In this document: positions 7,916 to 14,902 of the stretch, piece after piece | How positions within the stretch are numbered: the stretch's first letter is position 1 | How the letters are laid out: the number at the start of each line of letters is the position of its first letter | Assembly: GCA_934636425.1 (NCBI GenBank) | Contig: CAKUAV010000022.1 | Span: forward strand, 1-26,520 | DNA length: 26,520 nt | Source: an uncultured Clostridia bacterium | GTDB lineage: Bacteria > Bacillota > Clostridia > Christensenellales > Aristaeellaceae | Direction: 5' to 3' | Translations under genes and position numbers: made by a program | The notes under the pieces: model-generated | Told to the model about the DNA's origin: nothing | The model's database searches: none | Seen by the model: the letters and a program-made list of their open reading frames with translations, nothing else

Positions 7916-9274
7916 CTATTCCGCCGCGATCGCGCGCTTTTCCTCCCAATGGCTGCGCCGGTAAGCGATCACCATCAGCAGGACGCTGACCATCCAGCCC
8001 GCCGGATAGCCCATGCCCACGAACAGCGGATGCGTAATAAAGTGCGTGCCGATGAACAGATAGATCTGCCGGAAAATCACGAATGAGAATATGCAGATGA
8101 ACATGGGCTTGACCGAATCGCCCGCGCCCCGCAGCGCGCCGGAGTATATCTGCGTGAACGTATAGGGGATATAGAACGGCGACATATACACCACGAACAT
8201 CCGCCCATAGTAAAGCACGTCCTCCTCGCCGTTGAATATCTTCAGGAACGAGTCGGCAAAGACCATCATCGGGATGACCAGCAGCGTCGTCGAGACGAGC
8301 GAGAGCACCACCGATACGCGAACGCCGCGGCGCGCGCGCTCCGGCTTGCCCGCGCCCAGATTCTGCCCCACGAACGTGGTCACGGCCATGCCCAGACTGA
8401 GCATCGGCAGCCACACGAACGCGTCCAACTTGTTGTAGCTCGCCCAGCCCGCCATGCAGGCCGACTTAAAGGCGTTGATATACGCCTGCACAAACACGTT
8501 CGAGAGCGATATGACGCCCGTCTGAACCGCCATGGGCAGGCCGATCCTGATCACCTGACCCAGCACGTTCTTCTTGATGGAGAGCGCCCGCAGCTCCACG
8601 CGGTAGCTGCCCTGCTCGCGCCCCAGCACGACGAACGTCAGCACCGCCGAGATCGCCTGCGCGATGATCGTCGCCCAGGCCGCGCCCTCGATGCCCATGC
8701 GGAACACGCACACGAACAGCAGATCCAGCCCCAGATTGAGCAGCGCGGAGAAGATCAGAAAATACAAAGGCCGCGTCGAATCGCCCACGGCGCGCAGAAT
8801 GCCCGAGCCAATGTTGTAGAACATCAGCCCCGCCACGCCCGCGAAATAGATGCGCAGATAGGCGGCCGCCGCCGGCTCTACGTCGTAGGGCGTGTCCATC
8901 CACTTGAGGATCGTGCCGGTCGCCGTCACGCCCAGGATCGTGCAGACCACGGCCAGTATGAGCGTCGCCACAACGGTGGTATGCACGGTATCGCGCACGC
9001 CCTGATCGTTGTGCGCGCCGAAATACTGGGAAATCACCACGCCGCTGCCCGTGCCCAGTCCGGTAAAGAAGCTGATCAGCGCGTTGATGATGTTGCCCGA
9101 CGCGCCGACCGCGGCCAGAGCCTCCTTGCCCACGAACCGCCCCACGACCACGCCGTCCACCGCATTGTAAAGCTGCTGGAAGATCTGTCCCAGCAGCAGC
9201 GGCAGCGCAAACATAATGAGCAGCCGTTCAATGCTGCCCTGCGTCATATCCACACTGCTCCTGTCTCTGGCCAT
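7916..9274 (-). CDS. MATE family efflux transporter
   Basis: 452 aa from the ATG at 9274, with GGAGGGG about 7 nt upstream; this gives the usual MATE length and avoids a long low-complexity extension read from the repeats further upstream. About 12 membrane helices in two MatE halves. Family features seen: the N-terminal GSIERLLIMFALPLLLGQIFQQLYN-type opening (conserved P and Q in helix 1), VDGVVVGRFVG, and in the second half IRIGLPMAVQTG and GQNLGAGKPERA. MATE proteins export cationic drugs or metabolites in exchange for Na+ or H+; substrate cannot be told from sequence. First gene of an operon with the EFR1-type protein. Confidence 0.92.
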   Translation of the reverse strand: MARDRSSVDMTQGSIERLLIMFALPLLLGQIFQQLYNAVDGVVVGRFVGKEALAAVGASGNIINALISFFTGLGTGSGVVISQYFGAHNDQGVRDTVHTTVVATLILAVVCTILGVTATGTILKWMDTPYDVEPAAAAYLRIYFAGVAGLMFYNIGSGILRAVGDSTRPLYFLIFSALLNLGLDLLFVCVFRMGIEGAAWATIIAQAISAVLTFVVLGREQGSYRVELRALSIKKNVLGQVIRIGLPMAVQTGVISLSNVFVQAYINAFKSACMAGWASYNKLDAFVWLPMLSLGMAVTTFVGQNLGAGKPERARRGVRVSVVLSLVSTTLLVIPMMVFADSFLKIFNGEEDVLYYGRMFVVYMSPFYIPYTFTQIYSGALRGAGDSVKPMFICIFSFVIFRQIYLFIGTHFITHPLFVGMGYPAGWMVSVLLMVIAYRRSHWEEKRAIAAE

Positions 9275-9314
9275 AAACCGCCCCTCCGCTCTGCGAATCA
9301 GTAATATCACAGCC

Positions 9315-9323
9315 ATTGTAACA
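9315..9323 (-). promoter_or_regulatory. Extended -10 promoter for the MATE/EFR1 operon
   Basis: Minus-strand TGTTACAAT (TGn plus TACAAT, 5 of 6). A poor -35 (TTCCCT) lies 17 bp upstream. Leader to the ATG at 9274 about 35 nt. Confidence 0.5.
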
Positions 9324-9387
9324 CAGTTTCCGCATAAAGGGAACACCCATTTTTTGCGCTTCCCCTCTGGATTCCCGCCGCCCCGCG

Positions 9388-9396
9388 TGGTATAAT
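9388..9396 (+). promoter_or_regulatory. Extended -10 promoter reading into the 157-bp repeats
   Basis: TGGTATAAT, perfect -10 with TGn extension, no clear -35. It is the only convincing plus-strand promoter upstream of the transglutaminase-like gene at 9811, so the repeats at 9423-9735 would form most of a roughly 400-nt 5' leader. Confidence 0.5.
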
Positions 9397-9422
9397 AATG
9401 TGTGTATATGCGCAATACGGAA

Positions 9423-9735
9423 TCCCGCGCCAGAGCCGGACGCGCGCTCAGGAGGCCTTGCCTTCCCTTATGCGCCGCGAAGAAGCCGCGGTTCGCACCG
9501 GCAGCGCCTGAAATTCCGCGAAGCCGCAAACACAGGCGCGCAGTTGACTGCGAAATCGGATACACGCTGCTCCCGCACTCCCGCGCCAGAGCCAAACGCG
9601 CGCTCAGGAGACCTTGCCTTTCCTTATGCGCCGCGAAGAAGCCGCAGTCGCGCCGCCGGCAATGCCTGAAATGCCGCGAAGCCGCAAACAAAGGCGCGCA
9701 GTTGCCTGCGAAATCGGGCGCGCGCCGCCCCATCG
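9423..9735 (+). repeat. Two tandem copies of a ~157-bp repeat in the leader of the transglutaminase gene
   Basis: Copy 1 starts at 9423 and copy 2 at 9579, both with TCCCGCGCCAGAGCC. Shared blocks include GCGCGCTCAGGAG, TTATGCGCCGCGAAGAAGCC, GCGAAGCCGCAAACA and CTGCGAAATCGG. The offset grows from 156 to 158 through small indels. Each copy can fold: in copy 1 GCGCCTG pairs with CAGGCGC, and in copy 2 the shorter GCCT/AGGC pairing remains. Frames are not conserved between copies, so the unit appears non-coding. The stretch 9275-9422 holds only the two divergent promoters. Confidence 0.8.
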
Positions 9736-9810
9736 ATGTTTCGTCAAGCCGCAGAAGAGTCTGGCGGTTTGACGCGCGCTGTTACGATCACACGAAGGGA
9801 GGACGCCCGA

Positions 9811-10914
9811 ATGACAGCCGCCCGCCGCCGCGCCGCGCTCCTTGCGCTCATCGCGCTGCTCGCATTCCCCCTCAGCACCCTCGCGCGGGAGGATGCGCCG
9901 TCCTACAGCGCCGATTCGCTGGACGCGTTCAAATCGCTCATGCTCGGAATTACAGAGCATCTCATGCCCGAGTTCTACATCACCTGCCCGGAGGATGTGT
10001 TCAGCCGCCTGACTGAAAACGACTTTTCGCTGATACACGACATCGAGGACGCGTCGGGAATCGCCGCGCGCGACATGACCTACTGGACGGGCAAATGCCG
10101 CTTTTACTATTCGAACATCACATACTATCCGGGCTACCGGGTGCTGAACAAATGGCGCATGGACGACTTCTCCGATATGTCGGAGACCGACTGGGCGCTC
10201 TACAGCGCCGCGCAGGAGATTGTGGAGCGCGCGCAGGCCGAGACGAACGACACGCTCTCGCTCGAAAAATATCTGCACGACGAAATCGCGCGCCGCACAG
10301 TCTACTACACCAACGGCAGCAGCGCCATAGAGCGCAAGGACACCGCCGTGGGCGCGCTGCTGGACGGCTCGGCCGACTGCGACGGCTATTCAGACGCGTT
10401 CTATCTGCTGGGCAATCTGGCGGGATTCACCGTGCGCCTGGTTCACGGCACGACCGACAGCCCCACGCCGGAAAATCCCTATCACATGTGGAACGCGATC
10501 TACCTAAACGGCGAATGGTTCGCCGTGGACGTGACCTGGAACGATTACGAGGATCCCGACTACGCCATTTCTCCCTATTATATTTACCTCAATGTGGGCG
10601 GCGATCTGCTGAAGCGGACGCACTTCTGGGACGACGACGCGCTGGTGGATCCCATCGCCGACACGAGCGCCGTGCCCTATTACTACAACGCCATGGGCGG
10701 CGTGTGCGGCGGCTGGGACGAGGCCGCGTACTACATGAAATGGCGGCTCGATCAGGGCTTCGTCACCGATTCCATCATGATGCCGAACACCGAATACGAC
10801 AATGCCGCCCTGAACAGCGCCGTTCACAGCGTGCTGCCCGGCTGGAGCTGGAAGAGCTGGTACAAGAGCGTGGGCGGCGATTTGTACATCTGCTATTATC
10901 TCTACAGGCGGTAA
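9811..10914 (+). CDS. Secreted transglutaminase-like (papain-fold) protein
   Basis: 367 aa from the ATG at 9811, preceded by GGGAGG; an in-frame ATG at 9736 lacks a ribosome site. Residues 1-25 form a Sec signal peptide (three Arg, then a Leu/Ala core, ending LSTLA), so the product is exported or lipid-free at the surface. The transglutaminase-like triad is visible: Cys190 in GSADCDGYSDAF, His225 in NPYHMWNAI and Asp240 in VDVTWND. Such proteins in Firmicutes act as proteases, amidases or cross-linkers of wall or surface proteins; the substrate is unknown. N-terminal residues 26-140 are not recognised. Standing alone, without operon partners, and preceded by a long repeat-containing leader. 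Confidence 0.85.
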   Translation: MTAARRRAALLALIALLAFPLSTLAREDAPSYSADSLDAFKSLMLGITEHLMPEFYITCPEDVFSRLTENDFSLIHDIEDASGIAARDMTYWTGKCRFYYSNITYYPGYRVLNKWRMDDFSDMSETDWALYSAAQEIVERAQAETNDTLSLEKYLHDEIARRTVYYTNGSSAIERKDTAVGALLDGSADCDGYSDAFYLLGNLAGFTVRLVHGTTDSPTPENPYHMWNAIYLNGEWFAVDVTWNDYEDPDYAISPYYIYLNVGGDLLKRTHFWDDDALVDPIADTSAVPYYYNAMGGVCGGWDEAAYYMKWRLDQGFVTDSIMMPNTEYDNAALNSAVHSVLPGWSWKSWYKSVGGDLYICYYLYRR

Positions 10915-10952
10915 AAATCATCTGAAAGTCACACGCCGTCTCAGAACGCAGC

Positions 10953-10992
10953 AAAGCCGCCCGCGCGGCGCAAAAAGCGGCTTTCTGCCTTT
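10953..10992 (+). terminator. Terminator-like hairpin after the transglutaminase-like gene
   Basis: AAAGCCGC (10953-10960) pairs with GCGGCTTT (10977-10984), followed by CTGCCTTTG. The tract is modest, but the position 38 bp after the stop codon fits. Confidence 0.55.
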
Positions 10993-11063
10993 GTCCGGGC
11001 GATAGCGTCCAAATTCCAAATCCCCTGATGTTTCGTTCATCGCGGAAAACCGGGGGACGCCGC

Positions 11064-11319
11064 TCTTGCCGCCATGCCGTTCGCGCGCACCGCATCGCCC
11101 TTTCTCCTTCAGCTTTTTTTCGTAAAAAGCTGCGAAACTGAAAACGAAAACGCCCGCTGCGGGAGAGCGCTTCTCCGGCGGCGGGCGATGCTTTTGCGCG
11201 CGTTTTGAGAATACGCCGAAGCGCTCGTCTATCATGAAAATCAGAAGCGCAGTTCTTGCCGCCATGCCGTTCGCATCGCCCTTTCTCCTTCAGCTTTTTT
11301 CGTAAAGAGCCGATATTTC
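11064..11319 (+). repeat. Two copies of a ~60-bp direct repeat with a T-rich core
   Basis: Copy 1 (11064-11130) and copy 2 (11253-11309) share CTTGCCGCCATGCCGTTCGC, then ATCGCCCTTTCTCCTTCAGC and TTTTTTCGTAAA; copy 1 carries a 9-bp insert GCGCACCGC. In copy 1 the core AGCTTTTT/AAAAAGCT forms an 8-bp hairpin (11111-11131). A related core (CCTTCAA, T7, CGCAAAGAGCCGGTATTT) recurs at 17937-17970 in front of the SGNH hydrolase gene. No coding potential recognised. Confidence 0.7.
11141..11187 (-). terminator. Terminator-like hairpin, minus strand
   Basis: CGCCCGC (11151-11157) pairs with GCGGGCG (11181-11187), with an inner GGAGA/TCTCC stem; on the minus strand it is followed by TTTTCGTTTTC. No gene ends directly before it; the nearest upstream minus-strand gene is the GH89 gene, which ends at 11701. 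Confidence 0.5.
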
Positions 11320-11355
11320 AGCGCGTTCGATTCGTCGCCCTGCCCCCGATTTATA

Positions 11356-11401
11356 GAAGAAAAGAGCCGTTGCAGGGTTAACTCCGCAGCGGCTCCTTTT
11401 C
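11356..11401 (-). terminator. Probable terminator of the GH89 gene, displaced by repeats
   Basis: GAGCCGTTGC (11364-11373) pairs with GCAGCGGCTC (11386-11395) with one G-T wobble; on the minus strand a TTTTCTTCT tract follows, and T4 is also present on the plus side. It sits about 300 bp beyond the GH89 stop, with the 164-bp repeat copies in between. Confidence 0.65.
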
Positions 11402-11406
11402 ATTTC

Positions 11407-11773
11407 AGCACCGGCGAGGCCGCGCGCTTTTCCATGCGGACGCGGCCGATCTCGGCGCGCTTTTCGCCCATCGGCAGCCAGACCCACGCGCGCATAGCGG
11501 AACGGTTTTCGCGGCGCTCCGTTTTCAGGCCGCGCTTCAGATCAGGTATTTCTCCGCCAGTGCGCGCACCAGCACCGGCGAGGTTTCGCGCTTTTCCGGG
11601 CGGACGCGGCCGATCTCGGCGCGCTTTTCGCCCATCTGCAGCCAGACCCACGCGCGCATAGCGGAACGGTTTTCGCGGCGCTCCGTTTTCAGGCCGCGCT
11701 TTAGATCAGATATTTCTCCGCCAATGCGCGCACCAGCTCCGGCGAGGTTTCGCGCTTTTCCGGGCGGACGCGG
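11407..11773 (-). repeat. 164-bp tandem repeat made from the 3' end of the GH89 gene
   Basis: Two complete units (11407-11570 and 11571-11734) and a partial third (11735-11773) that lies inside the GH89 coding sequence. AGCACCGGCGAGG occurs at 11407 and 11571, AGCTCCGGCGAGG at 11735; the offset is exactly 164 both times. Read on the minus strand, each unit encodes the tail RVRPEKRETSPxLVRALAEKYLI plus a stop codon, as at the end of the GH89 protein, followed by about 50 nt of noncoding spacer. The two full units differ at roughly ten positions. Confidence 0.88.
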
Positions 11774-13773
11774 CTGTGCGTCCACGCGCTCTCCCAGTCG
11801 GCCAGAGCGGAATAGAACGCATCTGCGCGCCACGCCTCGCGGCCCCGGTCGTCGGGCAGAGCCGCGTCGGTGTAATCGGGATGGCGGCGAATCATGTCGA
11901 AGAACAGCCGCCAGCGCCCCATGTAGAAGTCCTTAATCAGCCCCGCCCATTCCTTCCATGCGTAATCGTAGAGCGTGCTGTTTTCCTCAAAGCCCCACAG
12001 CGTGATCTGCACGCGGGCGTTCCACTCATAGAGCGCCGCCTCCGCGTCGGTGTGCGCGCAGGAAACCGCGCCGTCCAGCCACTTGTCAAGGCGCAGGCTG
12101 TCCGAGAGATACAAAAGATGATCCATATCGTCCAGCATCTCCATAAAGCGCGCCGACGCGCACTCGAACGCCGCCCCGTCGCGCGCTTCGATCGCCGCCG
12201 TCACGCGCGGATAGAAGCGCTGCGCCGCGTTCGAGATCACCTGACGCATCAGATCGACCGCATCGGCGCGATAGCCCGCCGTGTCAGAGGGCGCGGAGAG
12301 CAGCAGGCGCACGGCTTCATTGAACTTTTCGGTATCGTAGGCAATCTCCATCTCCAGACTGGGGCCGGACTTGCGCGGATGGATCGACGGCCGGGCGCAG
12401 ACGATCGAGGCGCGCTCCACGCCGTCGGTGCCGGGGCCGTAGGCCGATTCGCGCAAAAGCCGCCACGCCTTCACATGGGCGGGATGCGCTGCGCCGTAGC
12501 GCCGCGCGCAGTAGCCCTCAATCCATCTGTCCAGATCGACCGGCTCTGCGCGCGTGAGCATGTCGTAGGCCAGCTCGTAATAGGCGACGTTGCGCTCTAT
12601 GCCCTCCATGAACACGCCCGTGCCCACGCAGTTGGGGGCGGCGGCGCGCGCCATGCGGAACGGATTGGCCGCCATGTGCGCCATGTCGCCGTGCGCGTTG
12701 ACGTTGCCGCCGAAGTTGTTCAGCGTGCCGGTCACGAACGGATAGCCCCAGAAGCAGTCGTCATGCGCATAGTCGCGCCAGCGCAGATCGAGCACCAGAA
12801 CGTGCTCCTTCGGCGCGGCCATGATGATGTCCTTGCGCAGAGACCACGCCTGAAGCACCCATGTGTAATTCTCGTCGTGCTTTTTGAGGATGTTCACAAT
12901 GCCCTCGCCGACCGCGTGCAGATATTCCGGCGTGTCGACCGGCGGATAGCCCTCGTGGAACGGATCGGACGCGTAAAAGCCGTACGCGCCGAAGAGCGCC
13001 TTCTCGTGCCTGAGAAACGCCTCGCCCAGCCGCGCGAAGAGCGGATCGAGCGGATCGATCTCGGCGGTAAAGCCTATGTTGTTCCATTCCGGCTTGAAGC
13101 GGATGTTGGCGTTCGAAAATTTTTCCTTGAACAGGCGCGGGCACAGCCCGGACGGCCCCTGCATGATGGGCGTCATGCCCAGCTCGCGCATTCGGGCGAT
13201 GATTCTGCGCCCCAGCGCGACGTGATCGTCGATCCAGCTCTTGGGCAGCGGCCCGCAGAAGCTCTCGATGTTGGTCAGCCACTGCCACGCCAGGAACGCC
13301 GGCCCGCACAGAAATGAGCGCGCCTCCTCGTCGCTCAGGCCGAACTCGATAAGCGTATCGTACCACACGCCCTCAAGCCCCACCGTCATCAGCGGCAGAT
13401 TGATTCCCGAGAGCGCCATGTGATCCAGCTCGCGCTCCCAGCGCGCCCAGTCCCACCAGACCATCGTGTAGGAAAACGTGCAGTAGTTGAACGCGCTGCG
13501 GTATTTCTGGGGAATCGCGCGCGCAATCGTCCCTTCAGGCAGCGGCAGCGAAGCGGGCAGCCGGTCAAGACCGTCGCCCAGCCAGGCCAGATCGACCCCG
13601 GCGACCGCGCGCAGATATTCGCCCAGCGCGGCGGAGAGCGTCGACGTGTCGCGGGCGCGCAGGCAGATCTTCCCCTGCCGCGCAGAAATCTCAAAGCCGT
13701 CCAGCGCCGGATCAGTCTCCCAGACAAATTCGCCCGACCGGCCGGGCGTCAGCCGTTCAATAAGCTCCTTCAT
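11701..13773 (-). CDS. GH89 alpha-N-acetylglucosaminidase
   Basis: 690 aa from the ATG at 13773; an in-frame ATG at 13851 is excluded because a consensus promoter lies between. GH89 enzymes hydrolyse terminal alpha-linked GlcNAc, as in gastric mucin O-glycans or heparan sulfate. Domains in order: small N-terminal alpha/beta domain (about 1-85), TIM barrel opening with KYRSAFNYCTFSYTMVWWDW (90-109), and an alpha-helical C-terminal domain. Catalytic glutamates are in place: E274 in DPFHEG (acid/base) and E390 in FMEGIERN (nucleophile). NIESFCGPLP and the WNNIGF-type block are also typical. There is no signal peptide, so the enzyme is probably cytoplasmic and acts on imported oligosaccharide, or is released by lysis. 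The last 35 or so codons belong to the 164-bp repeat, so the native C-terminus may have been replaced. Confidence 0.93.
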   Translation of the reverse strand: MKELIERLTPGRSGEFVWETDPALDGFEISARQGKICLRARDTSTLSAALGEYLRAVAGVDLAWLGDGLDRLPASLPLPEGTIARAIPQKYRSAFNYCTFSYTMVWWDWARWERELDHMALSGINLPLMTVGLEGVWYDTLIEFGLSDEEARSFLCGPAFLAWQWLTNIESFCGPLPKSWIDDHVALGRRIIARMRELGMTPIMQGPSGLCPRLFKEKFSNANIRFKPEWNNIGFTAEIDPLDPLFARLGEAFLRHEKALFGAYGFYASDPFHEGYPPVDTPEYLHAVGEGIVNILKKHDENYTWVLQAWSLRKDIIMAAPKEHVLVLDLRWRDYAHDDCFWGYPFVTGTLNNFGGNVNAHGDMAHMAANPFRMARAAAPNCVGTGVFMEGIERNVAYYELAYDMLTRAEPVDLDRWIEGYCARRYGAAHPAHVKAWRLLRESAYGPGTDGVERASIVCARPSIHPRKSGPSLEMEIAYDTEKFNEAVRLLLSAPSDTAGYRADAVDLMRQVISNAAQRFYPRVTAAIEARDGAAFECASARFMEMLDDMDHLLYLSDSLRLDKWLDGAVSCAHTDAEAALYEWNARVQITLWGFEENSTLYDYAWKEWAGLIKDFYMGRWRLFFDMIRRHPDYTDAALPDDRGREAWRADAFYSALADWESAWTHSRVRPEKRETSPELVRALAEKYLI

Positions 13774-13822
13774 GCTCAGACAATCCTCCCGTGCGTATTT
13801 GATGGCGTATGCGTTCATGCTG

Positions 13823-13851
13823 ATTATAGCCGCATAAATCGGCCGTGTCAA
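13823..13851 (-). promoter_or_regulatory. Perfect consensus SigA promoter for the GH89 gene
   Basis: Minus strand TTGACA (13851-13846), 17-bp spacer, TATAAT (13828-13823): 12 of 12 consensus bases at optimal spacing. Transcription should start near 13815, giving a leader of about 40 nt to the ATG at 13773. It shows that GH89 can be transcribed apart from the upstream araC gene, which ends at 13876. Confidence 0.9.
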
Positions 13852-13875
13852 GCCGCCTCCGCGCCGCCTGATAAA

Positions 13876-14673
13876 TTATCGGCCGCGCCCCGATTTTTTC
13901 GCGGCGTAGGCGCTGGGCGAAAGCCCCGCGTGCTTTTTGAAAAAGCGCGAAAATTCCAGCGCGTCGTCATAGCCCGCGGCGCGCGCCGCTTCCGAAACGC
14001 TCTCGCCCGCATCCAGCGTCTCCCGCGCGCGGCGCAGCCGGCATTCGTTCAGAAACTGACGGGGCGAGCAGCCGTAGGCCGCCGTGAACACGCGATAGAG
14101 ATACGACGCGCTCACGCCGATTCTGCGCGCCACATCGTTCACGGTCACGCGCGACGAGGCGTGATATTCGATATAGCTGCGGGCGTATTCGGCGTATCCC
14201 GCGGCGGGACTGGGCGCGCGCCGGACGTGCGCGCAATGCAGATCGATCAGCTTTATCAGCACCGTCCAATTCTTCATGCCCTGCGGCTTTCCCGCCGAAT
14301 GCGCGTCGATCCAGCGCTGCAGGTCGCGCACGTCGCTCACGAAATCGTAGTCAAAGACGTGCGTTTCGGGATTCTCGTCATAGAATGAAAGAATCTGCTC
14401 GGGATCGGGCGCGGAAATGACCAGCCAGAAGAACGTCCACGGATTTTTCTCGTCCGGATGATACTCCTCCCAGTCGCCCGGACGGATGATAAAGCCCTGT
14501 CCCGCGCGCACGCTGTGGCCGTTGTAAAAACCCGCGCCGGCGGTGCAGTAGTGTATGATCGTGCTCTCCCGGCGCGCCGGCCCGTAGCGCGTGACGGCGG
14601 GATCGCCGCTCCAGCCCACCCAGTGGACGCAGACCGACAAAAACGTCTCGGACGAAAACATCTCGTGCCGCAT
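13876..14673 (-). CDS. AraC family transcriptional regulator
   Basis: 265 aa from the ATG at 14673, with GAGGGGG about 7 nt upstream; the in-frame ATG at 14718 overlaps the promoter. The N-terminal half is a cupin-like sensor (ARRESTIIHYCTAGAG, GQGFIIRPGDWEEYHPD). The C-terminal ~100 residues are the two-helix-turn-helix AraC DNA-binding domain: VNDVARRIGVSASYLYRVFTA-type first helix pair, then SVSEAARAAGYDDALEFSRFFKK and GLSPSAYA, the canonical signature. The sensor type suggests a sugar or small-molecule ligand. It is divergent from the glycyl radical enzyme gene and upstream of GH89 on the same strand, so both are candidate targets. Confidence 0.93.
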   Translation of the reverse strand: MRHEMFSSETFLSVCVHWVGWSGDPAVTRYGPARRESTIIHYCTAGAGFYNGHSVRAGQGFIIRPGDWEEYHPDEKNPWTFFWLVISAPDPEQILSFYDENPETHVFDYDFVSDVRDLQRWIDAHSAGKPQGMKNWTVLIKLIDLHCAHVRRAPSPAAGYAEYARSYIEYHASSRVTVNDVARRIGVSASYLYRVFTAAYGCSPRQFLNECRLRRARETLDAGESVSEAARAAGYDDALEFSRFFKKHAGLSPSAYAAKKSGRGR

Positions 14674-14698
14674 GGCGATCCCCCTCTCTTCAGTTACG

Positions 14699-14728
14699 AT
14701 TTTACCATATCGCCGCATGATTTTACAA
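14699..14728 (-). promoter_or_regulatory. Promoter for the araC-type regulator
   Basis: Minus strand -35 TTGTAA (14728-14723), 18-bp spacer, -10 TAAAAT (14704-14699) preceded by TGG, i.e. an extended -10. Leader about 20-25 nt to the ATG at 14673. Confidence 0.6.
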
Positions 14729-14766
14729 TAGCAATCCCGCCCAAAATAATTTATGATGATGGCAGA

Positions 14767-14784
14767 GTCAAACGCGCGTCAAAC
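14767..14784 (+). promoter_or_regulatory. Direct repeat GTCAAAC, candidate regulator site
   Basis: GTCAAAC at 14767-14773 and again at 14778-14784, an 11-bp period (one helical turn), located between the divergent araC and glycyl radical enzyme genes. AraC-family proteins bind direct repeats, though commonly with about 21-bp spacing, so this is only a candidate. The remainder of the spacer holds a 6-bp perfect hairpin GCCGCG/CGCGGC (14829-14846) and a T6 tract near 14862. Confidence 0.3.
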
Positions 14785-14902
14785 AATGCCGCGCCGGCTC
14801 AGCCGCCGTTTTGAAGGCGCGCCCTCAGGCCGCGTTTTCTCGCGGCGAAACCGAAGCCCTCCTTTTTTCAGACCCACACTCAATGAAACGGAGCGCAATT
14901 AA

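Noticed and set aside
9402..9733. Coding extension of the MATE gene into the 157-bp repeats
   Set aside because: It would add over 150 residues of Arg/Ala-rich sequence ahead of a normal MATE N-terminus that has its own ribosome site and promoter.
11776..14388. Long plus-strand frames (513 and 322 codons) opposite GH89 and araC
   Set aside because: Antisense shadows; GH89 catalytic residues and the AraC domain are on the minus strand.
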